A DNA stretch of 64,000 nt from NCBI RefSeq assembly GCF_900188345.1, contig NZ_FZOD01000047.1, positions 1 through 64,000 on the forward strand. Direction: 5' to 3'. Under the pieces are notes generated by a model. The model made no database searches and was not told the DNA's origin. It saw only the letters and a list, made by a program, of their open reading frames with translations. The stretch is from Streptosporangium subroseum (GTDB lineage: Bacteria; Actinomycetota; Actinomycetes; Streptosporangiales; Streptosporangiaceae). Made by a program: the position numbers and the translations under genes. Below, piece after piece: positions 9,281-17,551 of this stretch. Position 1 is the stretch's first letter, and every line of letters starts with the position of its first letter.

Positions 9281-9400
9281 AGCCGGACGCTCCGACGAGT
9301 TACCTAACCAAACTTGTCGCTCCTGAAGCCGGACGCCCTGACGAGCTACCTCGCCAAGCTTGCCGACCCTTGAAGCCGGACGCCCTGACGAGCTATCTCA
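9239..9400 (+). repeat. 46-47 bp tandem copies of the carrier-gene 3' end
   Basis: The unit GACNCYCYGACGAGYTAYCT followed by AACCAAACTTGCCGATTCCTGAAGCCG (with changes) begins at 9239, 9286, 9332 and 9379. Copy 1 is the real 3' end of the carrier gene including its stop. Copies 2-3 lie beyond the stop. Copy 4 is partial and ends where the convergent hydrolase gene ends. Confidence 0.88.
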
Positions 9401-10219
9401 CTGGACCGACCCGTCCTTGAAGGCCGCCCTGTGGATCGCGGTCCTGGTGGTCTCCTCGGGATAGGGCGACAGCCGTACGGCGTCCTGGACACTCATCCGG
9501 CCGGCGGCCACCTCCTCGCACAGCTCCGCGATCACGCCGATCTCGGCGCGCTGGGTGACGACAAACGCGCGGTCCACCGGGTCACCGTGTCCCGGCACCA
9601 CGATGCCGTCATCGGCGAGCCCGAGCACGCCGTCGACCGTCGCGGGCCATTCGAGCGGGTAGGCGTCTCCGTACGCCGGTGGGGCGCCGTTCTCCACCAG
9701 GTCGCCGGCGAACACCACGCCGGCGTCCGGCACGTGGACCACCAGATCGTTGCTGGAATGGCCGCGGCCGAAGTGGGTCAGGACGACACGGCGCCCGCCG
9801 GCGGCCAGCTCCGCCCGATCGGTCACGAGACGGTCCGGCAGTACGATCTCCGTCTTCGCGATGTCGTCGGCGATGCCGGCCTGCCCCTCCGTCAGGTATC
9901 GCAGCCTCCAGGCCTCCCGCGTCGTCTCTCCGTTCTCGATCAGGTCGGTGCGGCAGCCCTCATGCGCCCAGACGGGACATTCGAGAAACGCCCGCGTGCC
10001 GAAGCTGTGATCGAAGTGCGAGTGAGTGATCACCACCGTCCATGGATCGCGGGTGATCCGCCGCACCTGTGAGGCAAGCTCCGCCCCCTGCCGCTCGTCC
10101 CCTCGCGTATCGATCACCAGGCAGCCGCCGTCACCCATGACGAGGCCGACCGACAGGTCCAGCTCGGCATGCCGCCGGACCAGCACCCGGTCGGCCACCT
10201 CAATCCATCGTTCTTCCAT
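9398..10219 (-). CDS. MBL-fold metallo-hydrolase
   Basis: 273 residues from ATG 10219 (MEERWIEVADRV). The zinc-binding signature THSHFDH is followed by further metal ligands in FAGDLVEN and VPGHGDP. This matches the metallo-beta-lactamase superfamily (glyoxalase II/lactonase type), and the substrate cannot be told. The open frame extends 30 codons upstream to 10309, but that part lacks the fold, and a purine-rich GGGAAAG lies about 10 bases before the chosen ATG. It is convergent with the NRPS operon, with essentially no spacer after the tandem repeats, so a role in that pathway is not supported. Confidence 0.85.
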   Translation of the reverse strand: MEERWIEVADRVLVRRHAELDLSVGLVMGDGGCLVIDTRGDERQGAELASQVRRITRDPWTVVITHSHFDHSFGTRAFLECPVWAHEGCRTDLIENGETTREAWRLRYLTEGQAGIADDIAKTEIVLPDRLVTDRAELAAGGRRVVLTHFGRGHSSNDLVVHVPDAGVVFAGDLVENGAPPAYGDAYPLEWPATVDGVLGLADDGIVVPGHGDPVDRAFVVTQRAEIGVIAELCEEVAAGRMSVQDAVRLSPYPEETTRTAIHRAAFKDGSVQ

Positions 10220-10249
10220 GGACGGCATTCTTTCCCACGACGGGAGGAC

Positions 10250-10283
10250 GCCGGCCTCGGCGTTCTCCTTCGTCGAGGCCGGC
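10250..10283 (-). terminator. Hairpin between the hydrolase gene and the two-component genes
   Basis: Perfect 10-bp inverted repeat GCCGGCCTCG / CGAGGCCGGC (10250-10259 and 10274-10283) with a 14-base loop, just beyond the 3' end of the response-regulator gene. No U-tract, as usual for high-GC actinobacteria. Confidence 0.65.
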
Positions 10284-10321
10284 ACGCGGAAACCTGACGC
10301 GCTCGGCACGCGGGCCTCTGC

Positions 10322-10981
10322 CTACCCCCTCAGGTAGGTGACCACGGCCAGTACCCGCCGGTGGTCGTCCTCGGCCGGGGGCAGGTCGAGCTTGGTCAGG
10401 ATGTTGCCGATGTGCTTGCCCACCGCGGCCTCCGACACCACGAGCGCCCTGGCGACGGCCGCGTTGGACCGGCCCTCGGCCATCAGCGCCAGGACCTCCC
10501 GCTCCCGGGGAGACAGCCGCGCCAGCGGGTCGCGGCGGCGGCGCAGCAACTGCCTGACCACCTCGGGGTCCACGACCGTACCGCCGCCGACCACGTTGAG
10601 CAGCGCGTCGACGAACTCCTCCACGTCGCCGATCCGGTCCTTGAGCAGGTAGCCGATCCCGGTGCCGTCACCGGAGTCCAGGAGTTCGGTCGCGTAGGTC
10701 TGCTCGACGTACTGGCTCAGCACGAGGACGGGCAGGCGCGGATTCTCCGAGCGGAGGGCGACCGCGGCCCGGAGCCCCTCGTCGGTGAAGTCCGGTGGCA
10801 TCCGGACGTCGGTCACGACGACGTCGGGAGCGTGCTCGCGCACCGCCTCCATGAGTTTCCCGGCGTCGCCCACCGTGGCCACCACCCGATGCCCGAAACG
10901 TGTGAGCAGCCCGGCCAGCCCTTCGCGCAACAGCACGCCGTCCTCGGCGATGACTATCTTGAGGGATCGATCGATGCGCAA
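10322..10981 (-). CDS. NarL/FixJ-type response regulator
   Basis: 219 residues from a TTG start at 10981, inside the end of the kinase gene (27-base overlap, so translation is probably coupled). The receiver domain (about 8-125) shows acidic IVIAEDG, the phospho-acceptor Asp in VVTDVRMPP and the Lys of YLLKDR. The C-terminal LuxR-type HTH runs from LSPREREVLALMAEG to KHIGNILTKLDL. It should bind DNA when phosphorylated by the adjacent kinase. Targets are not evident. Confidence 0.92.
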   Translation of the reverse strand: MRIDRSLKIVIAEDGVLLREGLAGLLTRFGHRVVATVGDAGKLMEAVREHAPDVVVTDVRMPPDFTDEGLRAAVALRSENPRLPVLVLSQYVEQTYATELLDSGDGTGIGYLLKDRIGDVEEFVDALLNVVGGGTVVDPEVVRQLLRRRRDPLARLSPREREVLALMAEGRSNAAVARALVVSEAAVGKHIGNILTKLDLPPAEDDHRRVLAVVTYLRG

Positions 10982-12231
10982 GGGATCTCCACACGGAGCA
11001 GGGTCGGGCCGCCGACCGGGCTGGAAAGCATCAGTCTGCCGTTCACCACCGAGACGCGGTCGGCCAGCCCCGCCAGGCCGGTCCCGGCCGCCGCGTCGGC
11101 ACCGCCCACGCCGTCGTCGCCGATCTCCACCACGAGGCGGTCGCCGTCCATCCGGCCGGTGACGGAGGCCTGCCGGGCGTCGCTGTGCCTGGCCGTGTTC
11201 GCCAGTGCCTCCGACACCACGAAGTAGGCGGTGGCCTCCACCGCCTCGGGCAGCCGCGACGGGAGCGTCATGGAGACCTCGACGGGGACGGGGGAGCGGT
11301 CGGCGACGTCGGCGACGGCCGCGGGCAGCCCCCGGTCGGTCAGGATCTGCGGATGGATCCCCCTGATCAGGTCGCGGATCTCGGCCAGTGCGAGCTTCGC
11401 CTGCCCGTGCGCCTTGTGGACGAGGTCGGTCCTCTCGTCCCCGTGGGTGAGCTTGGCCAGGCCGAGCGTCATGGTCAGCGAGACCAGCCGCTGCTGGGCG
11501 CCGTCGTGCAGGTCGCGCTCGATCCGCCGCCGTTCGGCCTCGAAGGCCTCGACCAGCCGGGTCCTGGACCGGGTGAGCTCGATGACCCGCTGTGCCTCGT
11601 CGGTCTCCCGCGCGCCGAGCAGCAACCGGGCCAGTATGCCGTGGAGCACCGCCAGCGCCGTCAGCGGATAGATGAAGAGGGCGAGCAGGACGGCTCCCAG
11701 CAGTGCCGCGGCGAACGCCTCGGGATAGCTGTCGATCAGCCAGATCTTGAGCAGCCTGAACTCGCCCGACTCCTCCAGCGCGATGGGTGAGTACATGGCC
11801 AGCATGGGCCCGGCGATTCCGTACACCACGGCCAGGAGTTCCATCGGCCAGAGCACGGTGATCAACAGACCGGTGTAGGCCAGCTCCCGCCAGGTGGCCT
11901 GCTCCCCGAACCGGAGCCGGGCCCAGGCGACGAGCCCCGGCTGGTCGGGCACGCGATGCGGCGATTCCACCGGCTCCGAGTCGATGATCCACAGGCGGCG
12001 CCGTTCCAGCGCGCCGACCGGGATCCCGCTGAGCCCCAGCACGACCAGCAGCGGGATGCCCACCAGCACCAGGGCCAGCACCGCGCCGGAGACCAGGGAC
12101 ACCAGGACCACCGCGAGGATGATCGCGCCGACGACGGCGCTTGTCATCAGGTAGACGATCGAACGCCACGGCCAGAGCGTGACCAGCAGATTCCGCCGGG
12201 TGAGTGCCTGCCAGGCCGCCTGAGATCGCAC
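10954..12231 (-). CDS. DesK/NarX-type sensor histidine kinase, membrane-bound
   Basis: About 425 residues. Hydrophobic segments in the first half (around WPWRSIVYLMTSAVVGAIIL, LALVLVGIPLLVVLG, LAYTGLLITVLWP, LGAVLLALFIYPLTALAV) make a membrane sensor module. The dimerisation/phospho-acceptor helix is ERRRIERDLHDGAQQRL (His of DLHDG). The HATPase_c domain shows VVSEALANTARHS, GDDGVGG and GTGLAGLADR. No separate extracellular domain is visible, so an intramembrane or lipid signal is plausible. The start is uncertain: GTG 12231 is chosen because third-position GC drops in the 24 codons back to ATG 12303. It forms an operon with the overlapping response regulator. Confidence 0.88.
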   Translation of the reverse strand: MRSQAAWQALTRRNLLVTLWPWRSIVYLMTSAVVGAIILAVVLVSLVSGAVLALVLVGIPLLVVLGLSGIPVGALERRRLWIIDSEPVESPHRVPDQPGLVAWARLRFGEQATWRELAYTGLLITVLWPMELLAVVYGIAGPMLAMYSPIALEESGEFRLLKIWLIDSYPEAFAAALLGAVLLALFIYPLTALAVLHGILARLLLGARETDEAQRVIELTRSRTRLVEAFEAERRRIERDLHDGAQQRLVSLTMTLGLAKLTHGDERTDLVHKAHGQAKLALAEIRDLIRGIHPQILTDRGLPAAVADVADRSPVPVEVSMTLPSRLPEAVEATAYFVVSEALANTARHSDARQASVTGRMDGDRLVVEIGDDGVGGADAAAGTGLAGLADRVSVVNGRLMLSSPVGGPTLLRVEIPCASIDPSR

Positions 12232-12364
12232 CTTATGACAGTACGGCCTGCGCGGGAGTGCCCCCCAGCAGGCCAGATCCCCTTCCCTGGTATGGCCAGG
12301 CATACCCCGAAGACTAGGTTCTGGCGTCCTGCGGCTGGCACCCCCGCGACGATGTCATTGAGCC

Positions 12365-12976
12365 ATGAACGAGACAGCGGTGGTTCCTGACCTGCGGGCA
12401 TTCATGGCGGTCGCTCTTCGCAAGCAGGGCGTGGTGGGCGCGATCGCCCCGAGCTCTCCGGCACTGGCCAGGGCGCTGACCGCGGTGGTGCCGACGAGCG
12501 GCACACCGGTGGTGGTGGAGCTGGGGCCGGGCACCGGCTCGATCAGCGAGGCCATCCGGGCGCGGACGGCTCCCGGATCGCGCCATCTGGCCGTGGAGAT
12601 CGAACCCGCCCTGGTCGCACACCTGCGCAGGACCAAACCCTGGATGGAGACCATCCAGGGCGACGCGGCCGACCTCGGCGAGCTCCTGGCCTCCGCCGGG
12701 GTCGACCGGGTGGACGCGGTGGTCAGCACGTTGCCGTGGTCGCTGTTCCCCGGCGAGCAGCAGGAGCGGATCGTCGGTGAGATCGGCCGGGTGCTCGCCC
12801 CCGGGGGAGCGTTCACGACCGTGACCTACCTGCATGCCGTACCGCTCGCCGGGGCCAGGGCCTTCCGCAGGCGGCTGCGGTCGGCCTTCGACGAGGTGCT
12901 GACCACCGGGCCGGTCTGGCGGAACCTGCCCCCGGGGATGACGTACGTGTGCCGCAGGCCGGCAGTTCATGTCTGA
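12365..12976 (+). CDS. Class I SAM-dependent methyltransferase (phospholipid N-methyltransferase-like)
   Basis: 203 residues. The SAM-binding motif I is VVVELGPGTGSIS, followed by the acidic HLAVEIEP, IQGDAADL and VVSTLPWSLFP. The N-terminal AIAPSSPALARAL and the overall order resemble PmtA-type phospholipid or rRNA-dimethylase-like methyltransferases. It overlaps the following DedA gene by 8 bp, so the two are co-transcribed, and a role in membrane lipid modification would fit the partner (inference). No good ribosome-binding site precedes ATG 12365. Confidence 0.8.
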   Translation: MNETAVVPDLRAFMAVALRKQGVVGAIAPSSPALARALTAVVPTSGTPVVVELGPGTGSISEAIRARTAPGSRHLAVEIEPALVAHLRRTKPWMETIQGDAADLGELLASAGVDRVDAVVSTLPWSLFPGEQQERIVGEIGRVLAPGGAFTTVTYLHAVPLAGARAFRRRLRSAFDEVLTTGPVWRNLPPGMTYVCRRPAVHV

Positions 12977-13574
12977 GCTGCTCGGCCAGCTCTCCCCGCC
13001 GCTGCTGCTGGTCGTGGCGTGGGTGTTCCTGGTGGCCGAGGCCGGACTGCTGGTCGGCGTCGCGCTGCCGGGGACGAGCGTGCTCGTCGCGCTCGGGTAC
13101 TTCTCCCATCTGGGCGTGGTGCCGCTGGGCGGGGCGATCGCGGTGGCGGCGTGCGCGGCGGTGGTCGGCACCCAGATCTCCTACCTGTGGGGACGGCGCC
13201 GCGAGGGTGCTCCCTCCTTCCACCGGTTCGCCCCCGGCCGCTGGGATCGGCCGCGTGAACTGCTCGGGAAGTACGGGCGCTGGGCGGTGGCGGGCGGACA
13301 GTGGTTCGGCAGCGCCCGCACGCTGACCCCCCGGCTCGCGGGCTGGGCGGGCATGCCGTACCGCACCTTCGCGACCGCGAGTCTGCCCACCGCCTGCGCC
13401 TGGGCGGCGACGCTGGTGACCCTCAGCTACCACCTCGCCCCGGAGATCATCCAGCAGGTCACCACCCACCTGGCCGTCGCCGGACCGGTACTGGTCGCGG
13501 TCTGGCTCCTCGTCGCCTGGGCGGTCCGCGCCAGGCTCAGGGCTCAGGCGAAGGCCCAACCGACCATCCGCTGA
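12969..13574 (+). CDS. DedA-family membrane protein
   Basis: 201 residues with hydrophobic segments at about 9-30, 35-60, 130-150 and 165-190. VGVALPGTSVLVALGY and GSARTLTPRLAGWAGM match the DedA (SNARE-associated/VTT) pattern, although the usual RF/Y-P-G-x-R motif is altered to GQWFGSARTLTPRLAG. DedA proteins act in membrane lipid (undecaprenyl phosphate or phospholipid) translocation and membrane homeostasis. It overlaps the upstream methyltransferase by 8 bp. A second DedA gene lies at 21282. Confidence 0.82.
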   Translation: MSELLGQLSPPLLLVVAWVFLVAEAGLLVGVALPGTSVLVALGYFSHLGVVPLGGAIAVAACAAVVGTQISYLWGRRREGAPSFHRFAPGRWDRPRELLGKYGRWAVAGGQWFGSARTLTPRLAGWAGMPYRTFATASLPTACAWAATLVTLSYHLAPEIIQQVTTHLAVAGPVLVAVWLLVAWAVRARLRAQAKAQPTIR

Positions 13575-13592
13575 CCGGCGGAGGCGTCCGGA

Positions 13593-14486
13593 TCAGATGA
13601 GGACGCGGCCGACCATGCGTGCGTACATCCGGCCGGGGCTGGGGACCGACGACGGGTGGAGGAAGCCGGGGAGCATGGGGAGGTCCACGGCGAAGGGCTG
13701 CAGGCGTTCGTAGAGGACGTCGGCGCCCACGGGCCGGTTGTCGGGGTCCTTCTCCAGGAGATCCTCGATCAGGCGGTTCAGCTCGGCGGGGACACCGGGG
13801 ACCGCGGGCGGGCGCTCCTTCACCTGGCGCTCGAACACGACGTACTCGGTGGGGCCGGTGAACAGCTGCTCGCCCGTCAGCATCTCGTGCATCACGCAGC
13901 CGAGCGCGTAGAGGTCGCTGCGGGGGCCTGACAGGCCGCTCTGGATCTGCTCGGGCGCCATGTAGGCGGGGGTGCCGAGGATCTGGCCAATCCGGGTGAA
14001 CTGGGTGGAGTCGGCCTCACGGAGCATCGCGAGGCCGAAGTCCAGGACCTTGACGCTCCCGTCGGGGCAGAGCATCAGGTTCGTCGGCTTGAGGTCGCGG
14101 TGGTAGATGGACAGTGCGTGGGCGGCCGACAGGACGGCGCAGGCCTGGGCCGCGATCGCGGCGGCCCACGGGACGGGGAGCGGGCCGTGCTCGCTGACCA
14201 GGTCGGCCACGGTGACGCCCTCGATGAACTGCATCACCTGGAACAGCCGCTGGTCGAAGGTGCCGAAGTCGTAGAGCACCGGGGCACCGGGGTGTTCCAG
14301 CTTCGCCAGGATGCGGGCCTCACGCAGGAAGCGCCGGTTCAGCTCCTCGTCGGGGCCGGTGAGAAGCTTCAGGAATTTAACGGCCACCCTGCGGTCGAGG
14401 TGCTTGTCGTGACCGCCGTAGACGGCGCCCATGCCCCCCTGGCCGAGAGGGAGGTCGTCGAGTTCGTAGCGGTCTCCGATGACCAT
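13593..14486 (-). CDS. Soluble Hanks-type serine/threonine protein kinase
   Basis: 297 residues from ATG 14486, behind GGGAGGG. Kinase motifs: glycine loop LGQGGMGAVYGG, VAVKFLK, catalytic HRDLKPTN, DFG and TPAYMAPEQ. No transmembrane helix or sensory tail follows the catalytic domain, unlike PknB-type kinases. The short C-terminus ends RMYARMVGRVLI. It starts 23 bp after the stop of the DNA methyltransferase gene, on the same strand. With a PP2C phosphatase divergent from that gene, a kinase and phosphatase acting on shared targets is plausible. Confidence 0.92.
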   Translation of the reverse strand: MVIGDRYELDDLPLGQGGMGAVYGGHDKHLDRRVAVKFLKLLTGPDEELNRRFLREARILAKLEHPGAPVLYDFGTFDQRLFQVMQFIEGVTVADLVSEHGPLPVPWAAAIAAQACAVLSAAHALSIYHRDLKPTNLMLCPDGSVKVLDFGLAMLREADSTQFTRIGQILGTPAYMAPEQIQSGLSGPRSDLYALGCVMHEMLTGEQLFTGPTEYVVFERQVKERPPAVPGVPAELNRLIEDLLEKDPDNRPVGADVLYERLQPFAVDLPMLPGFLHPSSVPSPGRMYARMVGRVLI

Positions 14487-14509
14487 CGACCCTCCCAGAC
14501 TTGCGGGCA

Positions 14510-16408
14510 TCACACCCGTTGGTCGCACGGCCGGAGATGGCCGTCGACCAGTCCGTCAAAGCCTAGCCGGATCAGGGTTTCTCCCAGTGTTCTCGTCTCG
14601 CGCAGTCTGTCCTCCAATGCGAACAACTCGCGGAAGGCGGTGCCGTACCGCCGTTGGTCGGGCAGGGGCAGCATCGGCACCCGCGCCCGCCGCACGTCGA
14701 GGCGGCTGGAGCTGGGATGGATCCTGGCCCCGTCGGCGGAGCGCAGGAAACCGGCCAGGAAACCGGGGTCGAGCCGCTGCGGATCCACGCGATAGAGGGT
14801 GACCTGCGGGCCGAGCGCCGCGTCGCTCTGTGTGATCATCCGTACGGTGCCCAGCACGGTGGTCACGACGTCACCGGGTTTGATCATGACCAGGGCCGGA
14901 TCGAGGGTGGTCCGTCCGGAGGGGGACGTGCCCGCGGCGATGTCGTCGGCGGTCAAAACCGGGAGAGGACCCTCATCGGCGGACATCTTGGGCGGGGCTT
15001 GGAGAATAGCGATCAAACCCGCCTTGGCCAGCTCTCCGATGGTGGTGGTCGGCAGGTCCTGCCGTTCGTCGAGCAGCTCAAGGGAGGGTGGCGCGTCCGA
15101 CAGCATGGCCGAGGTGCCCCTGAACCTGGCCAGCGCGTCGGTGAAGTCCCGCAGGAAGTCCAGGCCCCCCTGCTGCGGGCGATGCCTGGCCGGGTTGAGG
15201 TCCACCTCGTCGTCGAGCAGGTCGATGATCCGCACCGTACGGCTGTCGCCGGACAGCTCGGCCTCGGGGTTCTCCATGTAAGCGCGCCAGGCGGGCTCCA
15301 CGATCGACAGGTCCTCGCTGGCGTCCACCACCAGGAGCTGGGACGGGGGCCGCGTACCGTTGGGGCGGCGGAGCACCCACAGGTCGGGGCCGCCGGGCGC
15401 CAGCGTCACCACGGCCCGCAGCGCCCCGGCGCGGAGCAGGTTGCCCCGGATCCGCTTGCCGGGACGGCGGCTGGCCGCCGCGGTGGGCATCAGGATCGCC
15501 ACCAGGCCTCCCGGCTTCACGTGGGCCAGGCAGTGCTGCACCCAGGCGAGCTCGGACTCCCCTCGCGGCGGCAGGCCGTACTCCCAGCGGGGGTCGGCGG
15601 CCAGGTCCTCGTAACCCCACGCACGCTCGTTGAACGGCGGGTCACAGATCACGGCGTCGGCGAGGTCGCCGGCCAAACCGTCCTCGCGGAGGGAGTCGCC
15701 GGCGACGATCCGCGCCTCGGCGCCCCGGAGCAGCACCCGGACCGCGGAGAGCAGCGCGTTCGTCTCGTTGATCTCCTGGCCGCGTGAGGACTCAGCGTGC
15801 AGCAGCAGGGTCCCGATACCGCACGCGGGGTCGAGAACGACCCCCTTCTCCTGGACGGCGAGCCGGGTCATGAGCTCGGCCACGTCGTCCCGGGTGATCG
15901 AGAGCTGGCGGGAGTGGGCCTCGACGTAGCGCTCGCAGAGGAACTCGAAGGCGTCCAGCGGCCCGCGCTCGGCGGCCAGCTCGGCGATCAGCCCGACGAG
16001 GGCGAGGTCGTCCAGGCGCAGGTCGGGGGAGCCGGGAAGATCGGCTGTCACGGTGGCCATGCGGGAGAGGGACCTCGTGCCGTGATCACGCCAGGCTCCG
16101 GGCTCGCGGTGCAGGAACAGCAGGAACGCGCCGGCCCTGCCCACCAGATCTCCCAGGCGCAGGTCGTCGACCGAAGTCCGTAGCCGCTGCCAGACCAGGT
16201 CACCGAGGGAGACTTCAAAAGATTTGCCATTTGCACGTAACCATGCGGCAATTTCGGGCAGAGAGAAGAGAGGGCTGGAGGCGGTGCCGCCCACCGGCTG
16301 GGGGAAGTCCTCATGGCGGCGGCGCCAGTTGCTTACCGCTGCCCTGCCGACTCCGGCGAGCCGGGCGATGTCGCCCGCGTTCACGGTGATGTCCTGGCGC
16401 TCCTCCAT
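14510..16408 (-). CDS. N6-adenine DNA methyltransferase with N-terminal HTH and C-terminal specificity-like domain
   Basis: 632 residues. The N-terminus (about 8-60) is a MerR/excisionase-like helix-turn-helix (GDIARLAGVGRAAVSNWRRR). The middle is an HsdM/N6-methylase fold with motif I DPACGIGTLLLHA and motif IV DPPF (variant of NPPF/Y). The last 200 residues (TTIGELAKAGLI to LFALEDRLRE) look like a half-subunit of a type I specificity protein. It would methylate adenine in DNA. No restriction subunit is nearby, so it is an orphan or regulatory methyltransferase as far as this window shows. The HTH plus methylase layout is shared by a family common in actinobacteria. It is divergent from the PP2C gene and upstream of the kinase gene. 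Confidence 0.88.
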   Translation of the reverse strand: MEERQDITVNAGDIARLAGVGRAAVSNWRRRHEDFPQPVGGTASSPLFSLPEIAAWLRANGKSFEVSLGDLVWQRLRTSVDDLRLGDLVGRAGAFLLFLHREPGAWRDHGTRSLSRMATVTADLPGSPDLRLDDLALVGLIAELAAERGPLDAFEFLCERYVEAHSRQLSITRDDVAELMTRLAVQEKGVVLDPACGIGTLLLHAESSRGQEINETNALLSAVRVLLRGAEARIVAGDSLREDGLAGDLADAVICDPPFNERAWGYEDLAADPRWEYGLPPRGESELAWVQHCLAHVKPGGLVAILMPTAAASRRPGKRIRGNLLRAGALRAVVTLAPGGPDLWVLRRPNGTRPPSQLLVVDASEDLSIVEPAWRAYMENPEAELSGDSRTVRIIDLLDDEVDLNPARHRPQQGGLDFLRDFTDALARFRGTSAMLSDAPPSLELLDERQDLPTTTIGELAKAGLIAILQAPPKMSADEGPLPVLTADDIAAGTSPSGRTTLDPALVMIKPGDVVTTVLGTVRMITQSDAALGPQVTLYRVDPQRLDPGFLAGFLRSADGARIHPSSSRLDVRRARVPMLPLPDQRRYGTAFRELFALEDRLRETRTLGETLIRLGFDGLVDGHLRPCDQRV

Positions 16409-16492
16409 ATTGGGTCACAGTAGTTCACTGTGCCGCAACGGTCTACAGGAACTTTGCTTGTGAAGTGCCTCAACCAATGCTTTACTGCCTTC

Positions 16493-17293
16493 ATGGCACT
16501 GAACGAAGCATTGGCACTGCGCTATGCGGCCCGCTCTGATGTAGGCGTCCGCCGCGAGGCGAACGAGGATTCGGGCTACGCGAGCGCACGCCTGCTCGCC
16601 ATAGCCGACGGTATGGGTGGTCATGCGGGCGGAGAGGTCGCCAGCTCACTCGCCGTCACGGCGATGGCGGCGTTGGACGAGAGCCTTCCGGAGAGCGGTG
16701 TCGACCTGCTGGCCGCGCTCAAGGACGCGGCCAAGGGCGTGAACCACACGCTGCGTGACATGAGCGAGCAGGACCCCACGCTGCGCGGGATGGGCACCAC
16801 CCTGACCGCCATGCTCTGGGACGGTGCCACCTTCGCATTGGCCCACGTCGGCGACTCCCGCGCCTACATGCTGCGCGACGGCGCCCTCTACCAGATCACC
16901 CACGATCACACCCTTGTCCAGTCGCTGGTGGACGAGGGGCGGATCACCCTGGAGCAGGCCGCGGAGCACCCGCGCCGATCCATGGTGCTGCGGGTCCTCG
17001 AGGGCACCGGCGACGGTGAGCTCGATCTCTCCCTGCGCGAGGCCTATCCGGAGGACCGCTACCTTCTCTGCTCCGACGGCCTGACCGCCGTGGTCGGTCC
17101 CGAGACCATGTTCAACACGCTGAGCGAGATCTCCGATCCCGACGAGGCCGCCCGGTGGCTCATCGACCTGGCCAACCGGGGCGGTGGCCCCGACAACATC
17201 ACCTGCATCGTGGCCGACTTCTGCGCGCCCACCGGTGCCCCCGCGGCCTCGCTGATCGTGGGTGCCGCGGCGGAGAGAAAGTTCGCCGTCTGA
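16493..17293 (+). CDS. PP2C-family serine/threonine phosphatase
   Basis: 266 residues from ATG 16493 (MALNEALALRYAARSD). PP2C metal-binding motifs: REANEDSG, LLAIADGMGGHAGG, ALAHVGDSRAYM, LLCSDGLT and GGPDNIT. It dephosphorylates Ser/Thr and should counteract Hanks kinases such as the one at 13593. The open frame extends 21 codons upstream into the divergent promoter region, but those codons are AT-rich and unlike the family. It is closely similar in sequence to the phosphatase at 32286. It is followed by a strong hairpin. Confidence 0.93.
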   Translation: MALNEALALRYAARSDVGVRREANEDSGYASARLLAIADGMGGHAGGEVASSLAVTAMAALDESLPESGVDLLAALKDAAKGVNHTLRDMSEQDPTLRGMGTTLTAMLWDGATFALAHVGDSRAYMLRDGALYQITHDHTLVQSLVDEGRITLEQAAEHPRRSMVLRVLEGTGDGELDLSLREAYPEDRYLLCSDGLTAVVGPETMFNTLSEISDPDEAARWLIDLANRGGGPDNITCIVADFCAPTGAPAASLIVGAAAERKFAV

Positions 17294-17311
17294 CGTCCGT
17301 CTCCCCGAAGA

Positions 17312-17338
17312 GGCCGGTGTGAGTCGTCCACACCGGCC
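17312..17338 (+). terminator. Terminator hairpin after the PP2C gene
   Basis: Perfect 10-bp stem GGCCGGTGTG / CACACCGGCC with a 7-base loop, 18 bases after the stop codon. It lacks a U-tract. Confidence 0.75.
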
Positions 17339-17348
17339 CTCGTGGTTC

Positions 17349-17545
17349 GGGCCGTGGGGGAGGGCGTCCCTCGAACAGCCGGGCGGGAGCCGGTCCCGGC
17401 TGTGGGAGCACGTTCCGTACCGCCGTTCGGCGGCGTGAGGCCGGTCCCCGGCCGTGGGAGCGCGTCCTCCGCAACGGGGAGTGCGTCAGGGACGCGGGCG
17501 GTTCACCATGTTCTCCGTAACGGAGAGTGGATCAGAGGCGCGGGC
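17349..17545. repeat. Degenerate tandem repeats between the phosphatase gene and purC
   Basis: The element GGCYGTGGGAGCRCGTYCC recurs near 17351, 17399 and 17451 (48- and 52-bp steps). A second element, CCGYAACGGRGAGTG, recurs near 17469 and 17515. No coding signal is seen. The repeats end where purC ends. Confidence 0.65.
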
Positions 17546-17551
17546 GGGTGT

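Noticed and set aside
10322..12169. A 615-codon frame that would extend the response regulator upstream through the kinase gene
   Set aside because: The first ~390 codons are an Arg/Ala/Gly-rich alternate frame of the kinase gene; the regulator starts at TTG 10981.
14510..16408. Complete restriction-modification system
   Set aside because: No restriction endonuclease, HsdR or separate specificity gene lies nearby; only the methyltransferase is supported.
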